From: DASUXA01 sp036378155
Lineage (GTDB): Bacteria; Actinomycetota; Actinomycetes; Mycobacteriales; Micromonosporaceae
Direction of reading: 5' to 3'
Assembly (NCBI GenBank): GCA_036378155.1
Contig: DASUXA010000097.1
Span: forward strand, 1 to 64,000
Length of the DNA stretch: 64,000 nt
Of this stretch, positions 46,902 to 54,288 are shown piece by piece. A model generated the notes under the pieces. It did not search any database. It was not told where the DNA came from and worked only from the letters and a program-made list of their open reading frames with translations. Within the stretch, counting starts at the first letter, position 1. Every line of letters begins with the position of its first letter. A program made the translations under genes and the position numbers.

Positions 46902-47675
46902 TCAGGGCTGGCGCTTCTCGGTCAGCCCCTCACTCTCGATCTGTTCCTTGCGGATGTCGCCGCCGACCGTCTCCTCGCCGGCGACGGTCTCCTTGGTGAG
47001 ACGCACCCGCTCGACCGGTACGGTTTCCTTCGCGACCACGGGGCGCTCCTCGTGGAGGGTCACCTCGTGCTCCTCCTCGGAGATCTCCGGTCCGCTCATC
47101 GCACGGTCGACATTGGACTCGGTGATGGGCTCGCGCTCGATCCGCACCTCCTCGTGACTGACCGGTACGGTCTGCTGCACGTGCTCGGTTACCACGTACT
47201 TGCGCAGCCGGGCCTGGCCGACCTCCTGCGACGCGGTGCCGACGCGCAACCGCTCCTCGGAGCGTGTCATCGCGTCGTCGGTGGTGGGACCGGACACGTC
47301 CCGCCCGACGGCGGTTTCCGGACGCAGGTCGCCGATTCCGCCGCCGACGTCGTACCCCGGTTCCGTCATGCCGTAGTACCGGAAGAGTTCCTCCTCCTGC
47401 TGCTCCGACATATGTCCCGCGGACGGCTCGACGTGCGGCGCCGCCTTCACCTTCTCCTTGTCGAACGGGACGACGACGCTGTCGCCTCGCAATTCGACCG
47501 GTTCCACCGGGACGAAGCTCTCACCGGTACCGAACAGACCGGTGTTCACGGTGATCCATTCCGGCTGTCCGGTGTGGTCGTCGATGTATACCTGCCCGAC
47601 CTTGCCGATCTTGTTACCGGCCCGGTCGTATGCGGTTGCCTCCAGCAACATCGGAATCTGCTGCTCAGCAATCAT
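46902..47675 (-). CDS. PRC-barrel / DUF2382 stress protein
   Basis: 257 residues. N-terminal PRC-barrel (about 8-75: LLEATAYDRAGNKIGKVGQVYIDDHTGQPEWITV), an acidic linker with FRYYGM, and a C-terminal DUF2382/YsnF-like domain (about 150-250: LRVGTASQEVGQARLRKYVVTEHVQQTVPVSHEEVRIEREPI and ERPVVAKETVPVERVRL). This pairing is common in actinobacterial and Deinococcus stress proteins; molecular role unsettled. ATG 47675 follows GGGGAGC. Confidence 0.9.
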   Translation of the reverse strand: MIAEQQIPMLLEATAYDRAGNKIGKVGQVYIDDHTGQPEWITVNTGLFGTGESFVPVEPVELRGDSVVVPFDKEKVKAAPHVEPSAGHMSEQQEEELFRYYGMTEPGYDVGGGIGDLRPETAVGRDVSGPTTDDAMTRSEERLRVGTASQEVGQARLRKYVVTEHVQQTVPVSHEEVRIEREPITESNVDRAMSGPEISEEEHEVTLHEERPVVAKETVPVERVRLTKETVAGEETVGGDIRKEQIESEGLTEKRQP

Positions 47676-47760
47676 CAGGTGCTCCCCTTCGCATTCGCTC
47701 TGCGCCTGACTAAGCACAGCCGATACCCAGAGTGACGGTGTGATTACTCTTTATGCGTCG

Positions 47761-47781
47761 ATCGGGAATTGCCCGATTTTT
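47761..47781 (+). terminator. Small hairpin followed by a T-run upstream of the second RidA-like gene
   Basis: ATCGGG/CCCGAT (47761-47766, 47772-47777) followed by TTTT. It is the only classical hairpin-plus-T-run seen in the window. It lies upstream of a gene rather than after one, so it may be an attenuator or the end of an unseen short transcript. Confidence 0.45.
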
Positions 47782-47877
47782 CTGTCGCCAGCCGCCGCGA
47801 TACGGGGTACCTCCAGGTACCATCGGGCGTTCGAAAAACGGTCATTCGGCACCCGTACCGGCAGCGATACTGCACGG

Positions 47878-48285
47878 ATGGTCGAGATCGGACGGATCAA
47901 TCCCAGCGAACTGCACGCCACTCCCGGCTACCACCACGTGACCGTGGTACCGGCCGGTCGCCTCGCCTTTCTCGCCGGTCAGTGCCCACTCGACGCCGCC
48001 GGCACCGTGGTCGGTATCGGCGACGTGGAGGCGCAGGTCGACCAGGTGGTGGCGAACGCGCTGACCGCGATCGCCGCCGTCGACGCACGCCCCGACCGCG
48101 TGGTGAAATCCGTGATCTACGTGGTCAGCGACGACCAGGCGGTCCTCGCCTCGGTGTGGCGGCGGTTCACCGGGTCCGCGCTCGGACCCGCGTTCACCAC
48201 GGCGAGCACCCTGCTCGGCGTCGCCCAGCTCGGCTTCGTCGGTCAGCTCGTCGAACTCGACCTGATCGTGGCGCTGTCCGATTGA
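47878..48285 (+). CDS. RidA-family protein (second copy, also lacking the catalytic Arg)
   Basis: 135 residues: INPSELHATPGYHHVTVVPAGRLAFLAGQCPLDAAG, DVEAQVDQVVANALTAIAAVD, VVKSVIYVVSD, and the end TTASTLLGVAQLGFVGQLVELDLI. The position of RidA Arg105 is occupied by Ser in my alignment (A-S-T-L-L-G-V-A-Q-L). It is a stand-alone gene, about 45% like the copy at 3281-3682 by eye. Enamine/imine deaminase activity is therefore uncertain. Confidence 0.82.
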   Translation: MVEIGRINPSELHATPGYHHVTVVPAGRLAFLAGQCPLDAAGTVVGIGDVEAQVDQVVANALTAIAAVDARPDRVVKSVIYVVSDDQAVLASVWRRFTGSALGPAFTTASTLLGVAQLGFVGQLVELDLIVALSD

Positions 48286-48646
48286 CGCACCGCGGAGCCG
48301 CCTCGCCGGTCCAGGAGGACGACTCGGAGCCCGATGGCGGCGCCGGGTCAAGGCCTCCACCGGACCCGACAAGCCCGGCGGGCGGCGGGTCGTACTCACC
48401 GGTGAACTGCGACGAGCCGAGGTGCGCGTCCACCGGCCCGGCATGCGGTGCTGTCCGCGATGTGGTCGCGCGAATTCCTCGTGGACCTGTGTGCCGCGCG
48501 GCGCGAGGGACGCCAGCCGAGCCTCGCGATCCGGCGCACCCGCCGGCGCGTTGACGGACGACGGCCGGTCGCGTAGGACGCGTCGTCATACGGGGCGGAG
48601 GGCACCGGTTGTTGCAGTGTGCTTCGACCGCGGTCAAGCTAGACGC
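48286..48646. other. 361-bp intergenic region upstream of arsR
   Basis: No supported gene. Short frames on both strands are Arg/Pro-rich shadows. One 38-codon frame (MWSREFLVDLCAARREGR, near 48459-48578) has protein-like composition and could be a remnant, but I cannot identify it. Confidence 0.4.
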
Positions 48647-48654
48647 ATGTCTAG
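48639..48654 (+). promoter_or_regulatory. Palindromic operator overlapping the arsR start codon
   Basis: Inverted repeat CTAGAC-GCAT-GTCTAG spans 48639-48654, with the arsR ATG (48647) inside it. ArsR-family repressors often bind such short palindromes; here binding would block initiation directly. Confidence 0.7.
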
Positions 48655-49021
48655 GCACAGTCTCCCGGTGATCGACGTTCAGGCGGTGGCGTGCTGCGCC
48701 CCGCTCACGGCGCGACCGATGGAGCCCGAGCAGGCAGCCACCGTCGCGCCGATGTTCAAGGCGCTCGGCGACCCGGTCCGACTGCGGCTGATGTCACTGA
48801 TCGCCTCCGCGCCCGAGGTGTGCGTGTGCGATTTGACCGCCGCGTTCGACCTGTCCGGTCCGACGATCTCCCACCACCTGCGGGTACTGCGTGAGGCAGG
48901 TCTGGTCGACGCCGAACGGCGCGCGACCTGGGTCTGGTACCGGGTCCGGCCCGACGCGCTCCGCCAACTCGGCGCGTTGCTGGACGTCCCCGCCACGCGC
49001 GCCGCCGAGGCGGTGGCATGA
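48647..49021 (+). CDS. arsR: ArsR-family metalloregulator
   Basis: 124 residues. A winged helix at about 35-110 (MFKALGDPVRLRLMSLIAS; GPTISHHLRVLREAGLVDAERR) carries the alpha3-type thiol motif EVCVCDLTAAF, equivalent to ELCVCDL of arsenic/antimony sensors, plus an N-terminal Cys pair (VACCAPL) and a Met-rich start. Binding of As(III)/Sb(III) would release DNA. The stop overlaps the arsN-like start (ATGA), so the repressor and an acetyltransferase form one operon. Confidence 0.9.
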   Translation: MSRHSLPVIDVQAVACCAPLTARPMEPEQAATVAPMFKALGDPVRLRLMSLIASAPEVCVCDLTAAFDLSGPTISHHLRVLREAGLVDAERRATWVWYRVRPDALRQLGALLDVPATRAAEAVA

Positions 49022-49527
49022 CCCTCCGCCCCGGCGAGATCACGATCACGGCGATGACCGACGACCACGCCGACGCGGTTCTCGACATCTACCGACTGGG
49101 CATCGCCACCGGCAACGCCACCTTCGAAACCGAACCGCCCAGCTGGGACGAGTTCACCGCCAGCCGGCTGCCCGGTCATCGCTGGGTGGCGGTCGACCCG
49201 ACGGGCCGCGTCGTCGGCTGGATCGCCTGCTCGGCGGTATCCGACCGCTGTGTCTACGCGGGTGTGGTCGAACACTCCGTCTACGTCCACCCCGACGTCC
49301 ACGGTCGAGGCGTTGGGCGTGCCCTGCTCCACGCCCTGATCACGTCCACCGAACGGGCGGGGATCTGGACCGTCCAGTCCGGCGTCTTCCCGGAGAACAC
49401 CGCCAGTCTCGCCGTGCATCACGCCTGCGGCTTCCGTACCGTCGGCACCCGTCAGCGCATCGGGCTGCACCACGGTACGTGGCGGGACGTCGTCCTCATC
49501 GAACGCCGCAGCCCCGCCATCGCCTGA
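49018..49527 (+). CDS. arsN: ArsN-like GNAT N-acetyltransferase
   Basis: 169 residues of the phosphinothricin-acetyltransferase branch of GNAT: DIYRLGIATGNATFETEPPSWDEF near 22, VEHSVYVHPDVHGRGVGRALL (acetyl-CoA loop) near 82, and GFRTVGTRQRIGLHHGTWRDVVLIER at the C-terminus. PAT-like GNATs in ars operons (ArsN1) acetylate the organoarsenical antibiotic arsinothricin and also phosphinothricin. Coupling to arsR supports ArsN; a general PAT/methionine-sulfoximine acetyltransferase is the alternative. No arsB, arsC or acr3 is present. Confidence 0.82.
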   Translation: MTLRPGEITITAMTDDHADAVLDIYRLGIATGNATFETEPPSWDEFTASRLPGHRWVAVDPTGRVVGWIACSAVSDRCVYAGVVEHSVYVHPDVHGRGVGRALLHALITSTERAGIWTVQSGVFPENTASLAVHHACGFRTVGTRQRIGLHHGTWRDVVLIERRSPAIA

Positions 49528-49627
49528 CGGACGGACCGACGGTCGGGCCGGCTGTCCGCCGGCCCGACCTGCAGGAAGGCGCAATGGCTGAGCGATGCCC
49601 GTAGCCGCCCGGCGCGATCGCCCGAAC

Positions 49628-50206
49628 TCACCCGGCAGACTCTGCCCCGGTCGGCTTGTCCCAGATCAGGAGATCATCAGGGATCGGCAGGTCCAGTGCG
49701 GTGAGGAAACGTACGGTCGTGGCCTCGACGAAGATGTCCCCGTCGTCGAACTCATCGACGTCTTCGTCCTCATCCCAGTCATCGCATTCAGGATCGCCGT
49801 CCTCGGCGAGGTACCCCAAGATCTGACTGCACTTCGCGTCTCGCTCGGCATCGCTCACACCGTCGCGCAGGTGCGCCCACCATGTCGCCAGCCCCGCAGC
49901 CTCCCGGTTCACGTCGGTAGGGGCCGAGGCGCTCTCGTCGGCAAAATATGTCCGTGGGGTACAGCCAAGGAACGCTGTTCCGCTGCCCGGTCCAGCCGGC
50001 CGGTAGGTGACGGTCGCGACGTCACTGTCGTGAATGTCCAGCATCAGCCAAGGCTCCGCGACCTCTGGAGATGCTCCGGGCTGCTGGATCTTCCAGCCAT
50101 GCTGGTCGTACAGGTAAGTGCCGAAGAACCCCACAGCCCGCCTCCTCGCCGAATCGCACAGGTGATCGTAGGCACCTGTCCGGTCCGGGTGATCGCTCAA
50201 CCGCAC
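49628..50206 (-). CDS. Protein of unknown function with acidic cluster
   Basis: 192 residues, soluble, no recognised domain. GTG 50206 starts MRLSDHPDRTGAYDHLCDSARRRAVGFFGTYLYDQHGW. A run of Asp/Glu (CDDWDEDEDVDEFDDGDIF) sits near residue 145. The composition differs from neighbours (more AT-rich codons in places), which may mean recent acquisition. It might be an immunity-type protein, but nothing in the neighbourhood supports that strongly. Confidence 0.68.
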   Translation of the reverse strand: MRLSDHPDRTGAYDHLCDSARRRAVGFFGTYLYDQHGWKIQQPGASPEVAEPWLMLDIHDSDVATVTYRPAGPGSGTAFLGCTPRTYFADESASAPTDVNREAAGLATWWAHLRDGVSDAERDAKCSQILGYLAEDGDPECDDWDEDEDVDEFDDGDIFVEATTVRFLTALDLPIPDDLLIWDKPTGAESAG

Positions 50207-50335
50207 CCAAATCGGTCTGTGGCAGGAATACGACCCGGCTCAGGTGAGCCCGGTCACCGGTGCGGCGGACGCGAACAGGTGCGAAAGCCCCGGCCGGGAC
50301 AACAGTCCGGGTCAGGGCTTCGTCGCGCAACGCCC

Positions 50336-51568
50336 CTATCCCAGCTCGTCGCGGCGGCGCATCAGGTAGGCGGTCTCGGCGGTGTTGCCCGCGAGGTCGA
50401 TGGCCCTGTTGTACGCCGCGCGCGACTCCTGGCCCCGGCCCAGGCGGCGCAGCAGTTCGGCGCGGGTCGCCTGGTAGGCGTGATAGCCGGCCAACGCGCC
50501 CTCGAGACGGTCGACGGCCGCCAATGCCACCTCGGGGCCGTCAAGCTCGGCGACCGCGACCGCACGGTTGAGGGCGACGATCGGCGAGGGGTCCAGGCGG
50601 ACGAGCTGGTCGTAGAGGGCGACGATCTGCGACCAGTCGGTGTCGCGTACGTCGCGGGCCGAGGTGTGCACGGCGTTGATCGCCGCGAGGACCTGGTAGC
50701 GCCCTGGAGCCACCCCGGAGGCGAGGCGCTCGCGCACCAGCCGATGGCCCTCGGCGACCAGTGCCGCGTCCCACGCCCCCCGGTCCTGCTTGTCGAGGGG
50801 AATCAGTTCGCCGCTCGCCGAAACCCGGGCGGTACGGCGGGCCTCGGTGAGCAGCATCAGCGCCAGCAGCCCGACCACCTCACCGTCGTCCGGCATGAGG
50901 GCGCGTACCAGACGAGTGAGCCGGACCGCCTCGGCCGTAAGGTCGTGACGTACCGGATCGGTGTCACGACCGGTCGCCAGGTAACCCTCGTTGAAAACGA
51001 GGAAAAGGACGGTGAGTACGCCGGAGACGCGCGTCGGGAGATCCTCCGCGGACGGCACCCGATAAGGGATGCGAGCTGCCTTGATCTTGGCCTTCGCGCG
51101 GGTGATCCGTTGCCCCATGGTGCTCTCCTGTACCAGGAACGCACGGGCGATCTCGGGCACGGTCAGACCGCCGACCATACGCAGTGTCAGCGCCACGCGG
51201 GCCTCCATCGCGAGCGCCGGGTGACAACAGGTGAAGATCAGTCGGAGTCGCTCGTCGTCGATGGCACCTGGAGGTTCGGGCGGCTCGTCGTTGTACAGGA
51301 TCTGAGCCTCCTTCTGCTTGTCGGCGCGCCTGTTCTCGCGCCGGATCCGGTCGATGGCCTTGCGGTTCGCGGTGGTGGTCAGCCAGGCGCCGGGATTCGG
51401 GGGTACGCCGTCGGCACGCCACCTCTCGACGGCGGTCGCGAACGCCTCGGCCGCTGCCTCCTCGGCGACATCCAGGTCGCCGAAACGCCTGGTCAGGGCG
51501 GCGACTACCCGCGCCCACTCGTCGTGGTGGGCGCGGATGATCGCCTGCCGGACCTCGACCGGGTTCAC
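50336..51568 (-). CDS. ECF42-type RNA polymerase sigma factor with C-terminal TPR-like extension
   Basis: 410 residues. Sigma region 2 at about 8-80 (IIRAHHDEWARVVAALTRRFGDLDVAEEAAAEAF; PGAWLTTTANRKAIDRIRRE) and sigma region 4 at about 120-175 (MVGGLTVPEIARAFLVQESTMGQRITRAKAKI). A 220-residue helical extension (FNEGYLATGRD; VVGLLALMLLTEARRTAR; INAVHTSA; DWSQIVALYDQL; NRAVAVAELDGPEVALAAVD) is characteristic of ECF42 and needed for its activity. It overlaps the upstream YciI/DGPF gene by ATGA, the conserved ECF42 context. No anti-sigma is expected. Confidence 0.93.
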   Translation of the reverse strand: MNPVEVRQAIIRAHHDEWARVVAALTRRFGDLDVAEEAAAEAFATAVERWRADGVPPNPGAWLTTTANRKAIDRIRRENRRADKQKEAQILYNDEPPEPPGAIDDERLRLIFTCCHPALAMEARVALTLRMVGGLTVPEIARAFLVQESTMGQRITRAKAKIKAARIPYRVPSAEDLPTRVSGVLTVLFLVFNEGYLATGRDTDPVRHDLTAEAVRLTRLVRALMPDDGEVVGLLALMLLTEARRTARVSASGELIPLDKQDRGAWDAALVAEGHRLVRERLASGVAPGRYQVLAAINAVHTSARDVRDTDWSQIVALYDQLVRLDPSPIVALNRAVAVAELDGPEVALAAVDRLEGALAGYHAYQATRAELLRRLGRGQESRAAYNRAIDLAGNTAETAYLMRRRDELG

Positions 51569-51888
51569 AGGAACGGTCGTACCTCAATCTTCCGGTTGCA
51601 TGCCTTCGACCCCTCGGCGGCGAGCCGGAGCGCCACGTCGAGGTCCTCGGCCTCGATGATCCAGAAGCCGGCGAGATACTCCTTGGACTCCACGAACGGT
51701 CCGTCGGTGAACACCGCCGTGTCCCCCCGGTTGTCGACGACCGTGGCCGGGTCAGGGGACCCGAGGCCGCCGGCGAAGACCCAGTGGCCCTCGGCCTGGA
51801 GCCGGTCGTTGAACGCGTCGATGGCGGCCATCTCGGTCGGGGTGGCCAAGCCGGCACCGTCGTCGATCACGGACATCAGGTACTGCAT
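51565..51888 (-). CDS. YciI/DGPF-domain protein, partner of the ECF42 sigma factor
   Basis: 107 residues with the YCII fold: MQYLMSVIDDGAGLATPTEM, WVFAGGLGSPDPATVV and the name-giving motif TDGPFVESKEYLAGFWIIEAEDLDVAL. DGPF genes are the usual operon partners and targets of ECF42 sigma factors; the biochemical role is not established. It is the first gene of the operon, with a candidate ECF promoter 57 bp upstream. Confidence 0.92.
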   Translation of the reverse strand: MQYLMSVIDDGAGLATPTEMAAIDAFNDRLQAEGHWVFAGGLGSPDPATVVDNRGDTAVFTDGPFVESKEYLAGFWIIEAEDLDVALRLAAEGSKACNRKIEVRPFL

Positions 51889-51944
51889 CTCGGATCATCT
51901 CCTGCGACGTGGGGCGCCTCTGGCGGGCAGCCGTTCACCCCTGC

Positions 51945-51971
51945 TACGAACACCTTCACCCGGATCCGACA
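51945..51971 (-). promoter_or_regulatory. Candidate ECF42-dependent autoregulated promoter
   Basis: On the minus strand TGTCGG (51971-51966), a 17-bp spacer, and CGTA (51948-51945). From memory the ECF42 target motif is TGTCGA with CG(A/T)C; this has one mismatch in each box. It lies 57 bp before the DGPF gene start. Confidence 0.5.
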
Positions 51972-52074
51972 CCGCCTCCCGGATTTCTTTCAAGGCTGGC
52001 CCGGCGGCGCGGCGCGAGCCCGACGTCGGCTAATGGCAAGTGAATGGCCCATCGCATGATCGACGGCGCGAAAA

Positions 52075-52165
52075 ATCGAAGGCCCTGGCTGGGACTATCG
52101 TCCTGGCCAGGGCCTTCGGTGTGGAGCGGGTGAGGGGAATCGAACCCCCACTGTCAGCTTGGGAA
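52075..52165 (-). repeat. Left direct repeat: 3' half of tRNA-Gly plus downstream hairpin (att-like)
   Basis: 91-bp segment matching 52865-52955 with about 10 mismatches at a constant 790-bp offset. It contains the tRNA-Gly 3' half from the anticodon loop to CCA, plus the hairpin GGCCCTGGC/GGCCAGGGCC. No 5' tRNA half is present, so it is not a functional tRNA. Confidence 0.9.
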
Positions 52166-52271
52166 TCGGGTTTAGCGGCATCCCGAGAGACCGCTTTGAC
52201 GAGGTGGGGCGTCCGGCAGCCTCGGTGGCGACTCGTCGCTACGTCCCCCTGGTGACCTTGTTGGCCTACCG

Positions 52272-52292
52272 ATCGGGCACGCATCGGGCACG
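52272..52292 (+). repeat. Left arm-site-like repeat pair
   Basis: Two copies of ATCGGGCACG (52272-52281 and 52283-52292) in direct orientation, 11 bp apart. A nearly identical pair occurs at 52820-52840. Confidence 0.65.
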
Positions 52293-52341
52293 GCGACTGC
52301 TTCGGTGTCAAGAAACCGACATCGTTCCTCGACCTGCCTGG

Positions 52342-52713
52342 TCAATCAGACTGTAGGTACAAGTTGTGGTCGATCTGGCCGACTAGATCAGCCGCGTGCT
52401 TCGCCTGCGGCATTCCGAGTGCGGTCAACAGATCCAACGCCGTACGAGCGTGCTTCGCGGCAGCTGACAGCCGTCGCACAGCGAATTCCGCCTGCGCCCA
52501 GCCCAGCATGGCCAGGGCCGCCACCTCCTGTTCACGGGCCGATACGGCCATCGTGTACGCGTCGGCGAAGACCTGAATCGCATCGCTAGCCTGCCGACTG
52601 GCTAGCAGACCGTGGCCCCTATCAATCGATGAGCGGAGATGGCTAGCGGGGGTCTGCACTGCGGCCTCCTCTACGTCGTGTCGCTCCTGCAGGTGCTGGG
52701 ACTCCTGTGGCAT
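52342..52713 (-). CDS. TPR-like protein fragment inside the relic element
   Basis: 123 residues, helical, with a TPR-like pattern (ASDAIQVFADAYTMAVSAREQEVAALAMLGWAQAEFAV and LSAAAKHARTALDLLTALGMP). It resembles the C-terminal tetratricopeptide part of actinobacterial regulators that usually also have an N-terminal HTH, which is missing here. It could be an intact small protein or a truncated remnant. ATG 52713 has GGAG-like sequence only weakly placed. Confidence 0.5.
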   Translation of the reverse strand: MPQESQHLQERHDVEEAAVQTPASHLRSSIDRGHGLLASRQASDAIQVFADAYTMAVSAREQEVAALAMLGWAQAEFAVRRLSAAAKHARTALDLLTALGMPQAKHAADLVGQIDHNLYLQSD

Positions 52714-52819
52714 AACGGTCTAAACCAGACAACACTACGGCTTGCCACGCCTACGACGAGACTTGAACCCCTACACCGCGCCGCCAGAGCCATCGCCGAC
52801 GCACTCTCGCTGACCATCG

Positions 52820-52840
52820 ATCGGGCACGCAACGGGCACG
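52820..52840 (+). repeat. Right arm-site-like repeat pair
   Basis: ATCGGGCACG (52820-52829) and AACGGGCACG (52831-52840), direct orientation, 11 bp apart, the counterpart of the left pair. Confidence 0.65.
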
Positions 52841-52864
52841 CGCCGGACCGGCAGTAGCCGACAT

Positions 52865-52955
52865 ATCGAAGACCCTGGCTGGGATTGGTGTCCTGGCCAG
52901 GGCCTTTGGTGTGGAGCGGGTGACGGGAATCGAACCCGCACTGTCAGCTTGGGAA
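52865..52955 (-). repeat. Right direct repeat, overlapping the intact tRNA-Gly gene
   Basis: Counterpart of 52075-52165. It includes the tRNA 3' half and a hairpin (CCCTGGC/GCCAGGG, near 52871-52902) that probably terminates the tRNA transcript. Confidence 0.9.
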
Positions 52956-52985
52956 GCTGATGTTCTGCCATTGAACTACACCCGC
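52912..52985 (-). tRNA. tRNA-Gly (anticodon CCC)
   Basis: Cloverleaf on the minus strand: acceptor GCGGGTG/CACCCGC, D-stem GTTC/GAAC, anticodon stem TCAGC/GCTGA with loop TTCCCAA (anticodon CCC), T-arm GCGGG-TTCGATT-CCCGT, discriminator T and an encoded CCA. All stems pair. It is the intact copy at the right end of the relic element. Confidence 0.95.
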
Positions 52986-52993
52986 AGGCGCAC

Positions 52994-53536
52994 CTACTGT
53001 AGCCGGTTCAGCTGATCATCGCACGCCTGGGCCGGTACGCGTCGACGACCCGCGGGGCGGCGGGGGGCGCGACCGGTACCCGTGTCCCGCCAGATGTGGT
53101 ACTCGGGCCGGTGCGGGTCGAGGCTGTGAGCGCCGGCGTGCCGGGCGACCATCGCGACGTCGACGGTGAACTCGTACAGCCGCCAGTCGGTGCTGGGGTC
53201 GGCGTGCATCTGGCTGGCGAGCCGGCGCACCTGTGCCGGATCGGTCACCGGAACGGCGTGGCCGGTCAGGTACGCCTCGTCGTCGCGGTCCTCGGGCGGG
53301 AACGAGTGCAGCGCGTACCGCCCGTCCCGGTCGAGATCGCGTCGCTTCGGCGAGTCGATCACGAAGCAGTACAGCGAGCCGTCGACGATCACCGGGGACA
53401 CCGGGTGGACCCGCGGGCCGCCGTCCGACCGCACGGTGGCGAGGTAGCCCAGGCCCGGACCGTACTGGTGGACCAGACCGTAGATCGCGGCGGCCAGCCT
53501 GGGTGAGGCCGCGGCGAATTGGGACCAGGTTGCCAT
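52994..53536 (-). CDS. Pyridoxamine 5'-phosphate oxidase-like flavin/F420-binding protein
   Basis: 180 residues of the split-barrel flavoprotein fold: GLGYLATVRSDGGPRVHPVSPVIVDGSLYCFV (about 27-58) and KRRDLDRDGRYALHSFPPEDRDDEAYLTGHAVPV (about 64-97), with a C-terminal basic RAPRRPAGRRR tail. Such proteins bind FMN, heme or F420 and reduce small substrates; specificity is not readable. It is read leftward, ending 8 bp before tRNA-Gly. Confidence 0.85.
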   Translation of the reverse strand: MATWSQFAAASPRLAAAIYGLVHQYGPGLGYLATVRSDGGPRVHPVSPVIVDGSLYCFVIDSPKRRDLDRDGRYALHSFPPEDRDDEAYLTGHAVPVTDPAQVRRLASQMHADPSTDWRLYEFTVDVAMVARHAGAHSLDPHRPEYHIWRDTGTGRAPRRPAGRRRVPAQACDDQLNRLQ

Positions 53537-53671
53537 GTGACGATTCTATCGAACGTACGTTCGAACAGAAACTCGACTGGGGTCCGGTGGCCGACAGGAA
53601 ACCCGAGGCCACGAACGTGCGCTGACGGCACGGCACCCGAGCGCGCACGCGGCGGACGGTAGGCTCCCGAC

Positions 53672-54256
53672 ATGCTGTTGTCGGACCGCGACCTGATCAC
53701 GGAGATCAAGTCGGGGAGCCTCGCACTGGATCCGTTCGACGTGGACCTGGTCCAGCCGTCGAGCATCGACGTGCGACTGGACCGCTGGTTCCGGGTGTTC
53801 AACAACCATCTGTACACCCACATCGACCCGGCTCAGCGACAGGACGATCTCACCTCGGCGGTCGAGGTCGACGACGGGACACCGTTCGTGCTGCACCCGG
53901 GCGAGTTCGTACTCGCCTCGACGCTCGAAGTGATCACGCTTGGCGACCAGTTGGCCGGGCGGCTGGAGGGCAAGTCGAGCCTGGGTCGGCTCGGCCTGCT
54001 GACCCACTCCACCGCCGGCTTCATCGACCCGGGGTTCTCCGGGCACGTCACGCTCGAACTGTCGAACGTCGCGAACCTCCCGATCACCCTCTGGCCGGGC
54101 ATGAAGATCGGGCAACTGTGCATCTTCCGGCTTTCGTCACCCGCCGAACACCCGTACGGCTCGGCGGTCTACGGCTCCCGGTACCAGGGACAACGCGGCC
54201 CCACCCCGAGCCGCTCCTGGCAGAACTGGCGCACCTGGCCGACCACCGACCGCTGA
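53672..54256 (+). CDS. dcd: dCTP deaminase
   Basis: 194 residues: MLLSDRDLITEIKSGSLALDPFD, QPSSIDVRLDRWFRVFNNHLYTHIDP, EFVLASTLEVITLGDQLAGRLEGKSSLGRLGLLTHSTAGFIDPGFSGHVTLELSNV (catalytic core, Ser and Glu of the RxEGKSSLGR and nucleotide site) and MKIGQLCIFRL. It converts dCTP to dUTP (in some actinomycetes directly to dUMP) for thymidylate synthesis. The C-terminal tail QGQRGPTPSRSW that closes over the nucleotide is present. Confidence 0.97.
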   Translation: MLLSDRDLITEIKSGSLALDPFDVDLVQPSSIDVRLDRWFRVFNNHLYTHIDPAQRQDDLTSAVEVDDGTPFVLHPGEFVLASTLEVITLGDQLAGRLEGKSSLGRLGLLTHSTAGFIDPGFSGHVTLELSNVANLPITLWPGMKIGQLCIFRLSSPAEHPYGSAVYGSRYQGQRGPTPSRSWQNWRTWPTTDR

Positions 54257-54288
54257 GCTGCGAGCGCACGACGAGCATCGCGCGACTC

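Larger units (their letters stand above)
52166..52955. mobile_element. Relic of a tRNA-Gly-integrated element (integrase lost)
   Basis: A 790-bp segment lies between and including one of two 91-bp direct repeats whose identity stops exactly in the tRNA anticodon loop, the normal core boundary for tyrosine-recombinase integration at tRNA genes. Paired ATCGGGCACG-type repeats near each end resemble integrase arm sites. Only a short TPR-like frame remains inside. The pattern is that of an element that has lost its integrase and cargo. A decayed tandem tRNA duplication is the main alternative. Confidence 0.65.

Noticed and set aside
48194..48658. 154-codon minus-strand frame overlapping the RidA-like and arsR regions
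   Set aside because: Arg/Pro/Ser-rich, overlaps two real genes, no RBS or domain.
52125..52165. Possible second tRNA-Gly gene
   Set aside because: Only the 3' half (anticodon loop to CCA) is present; no D-arm or 5' acceptor strand follows at 52166 onward.
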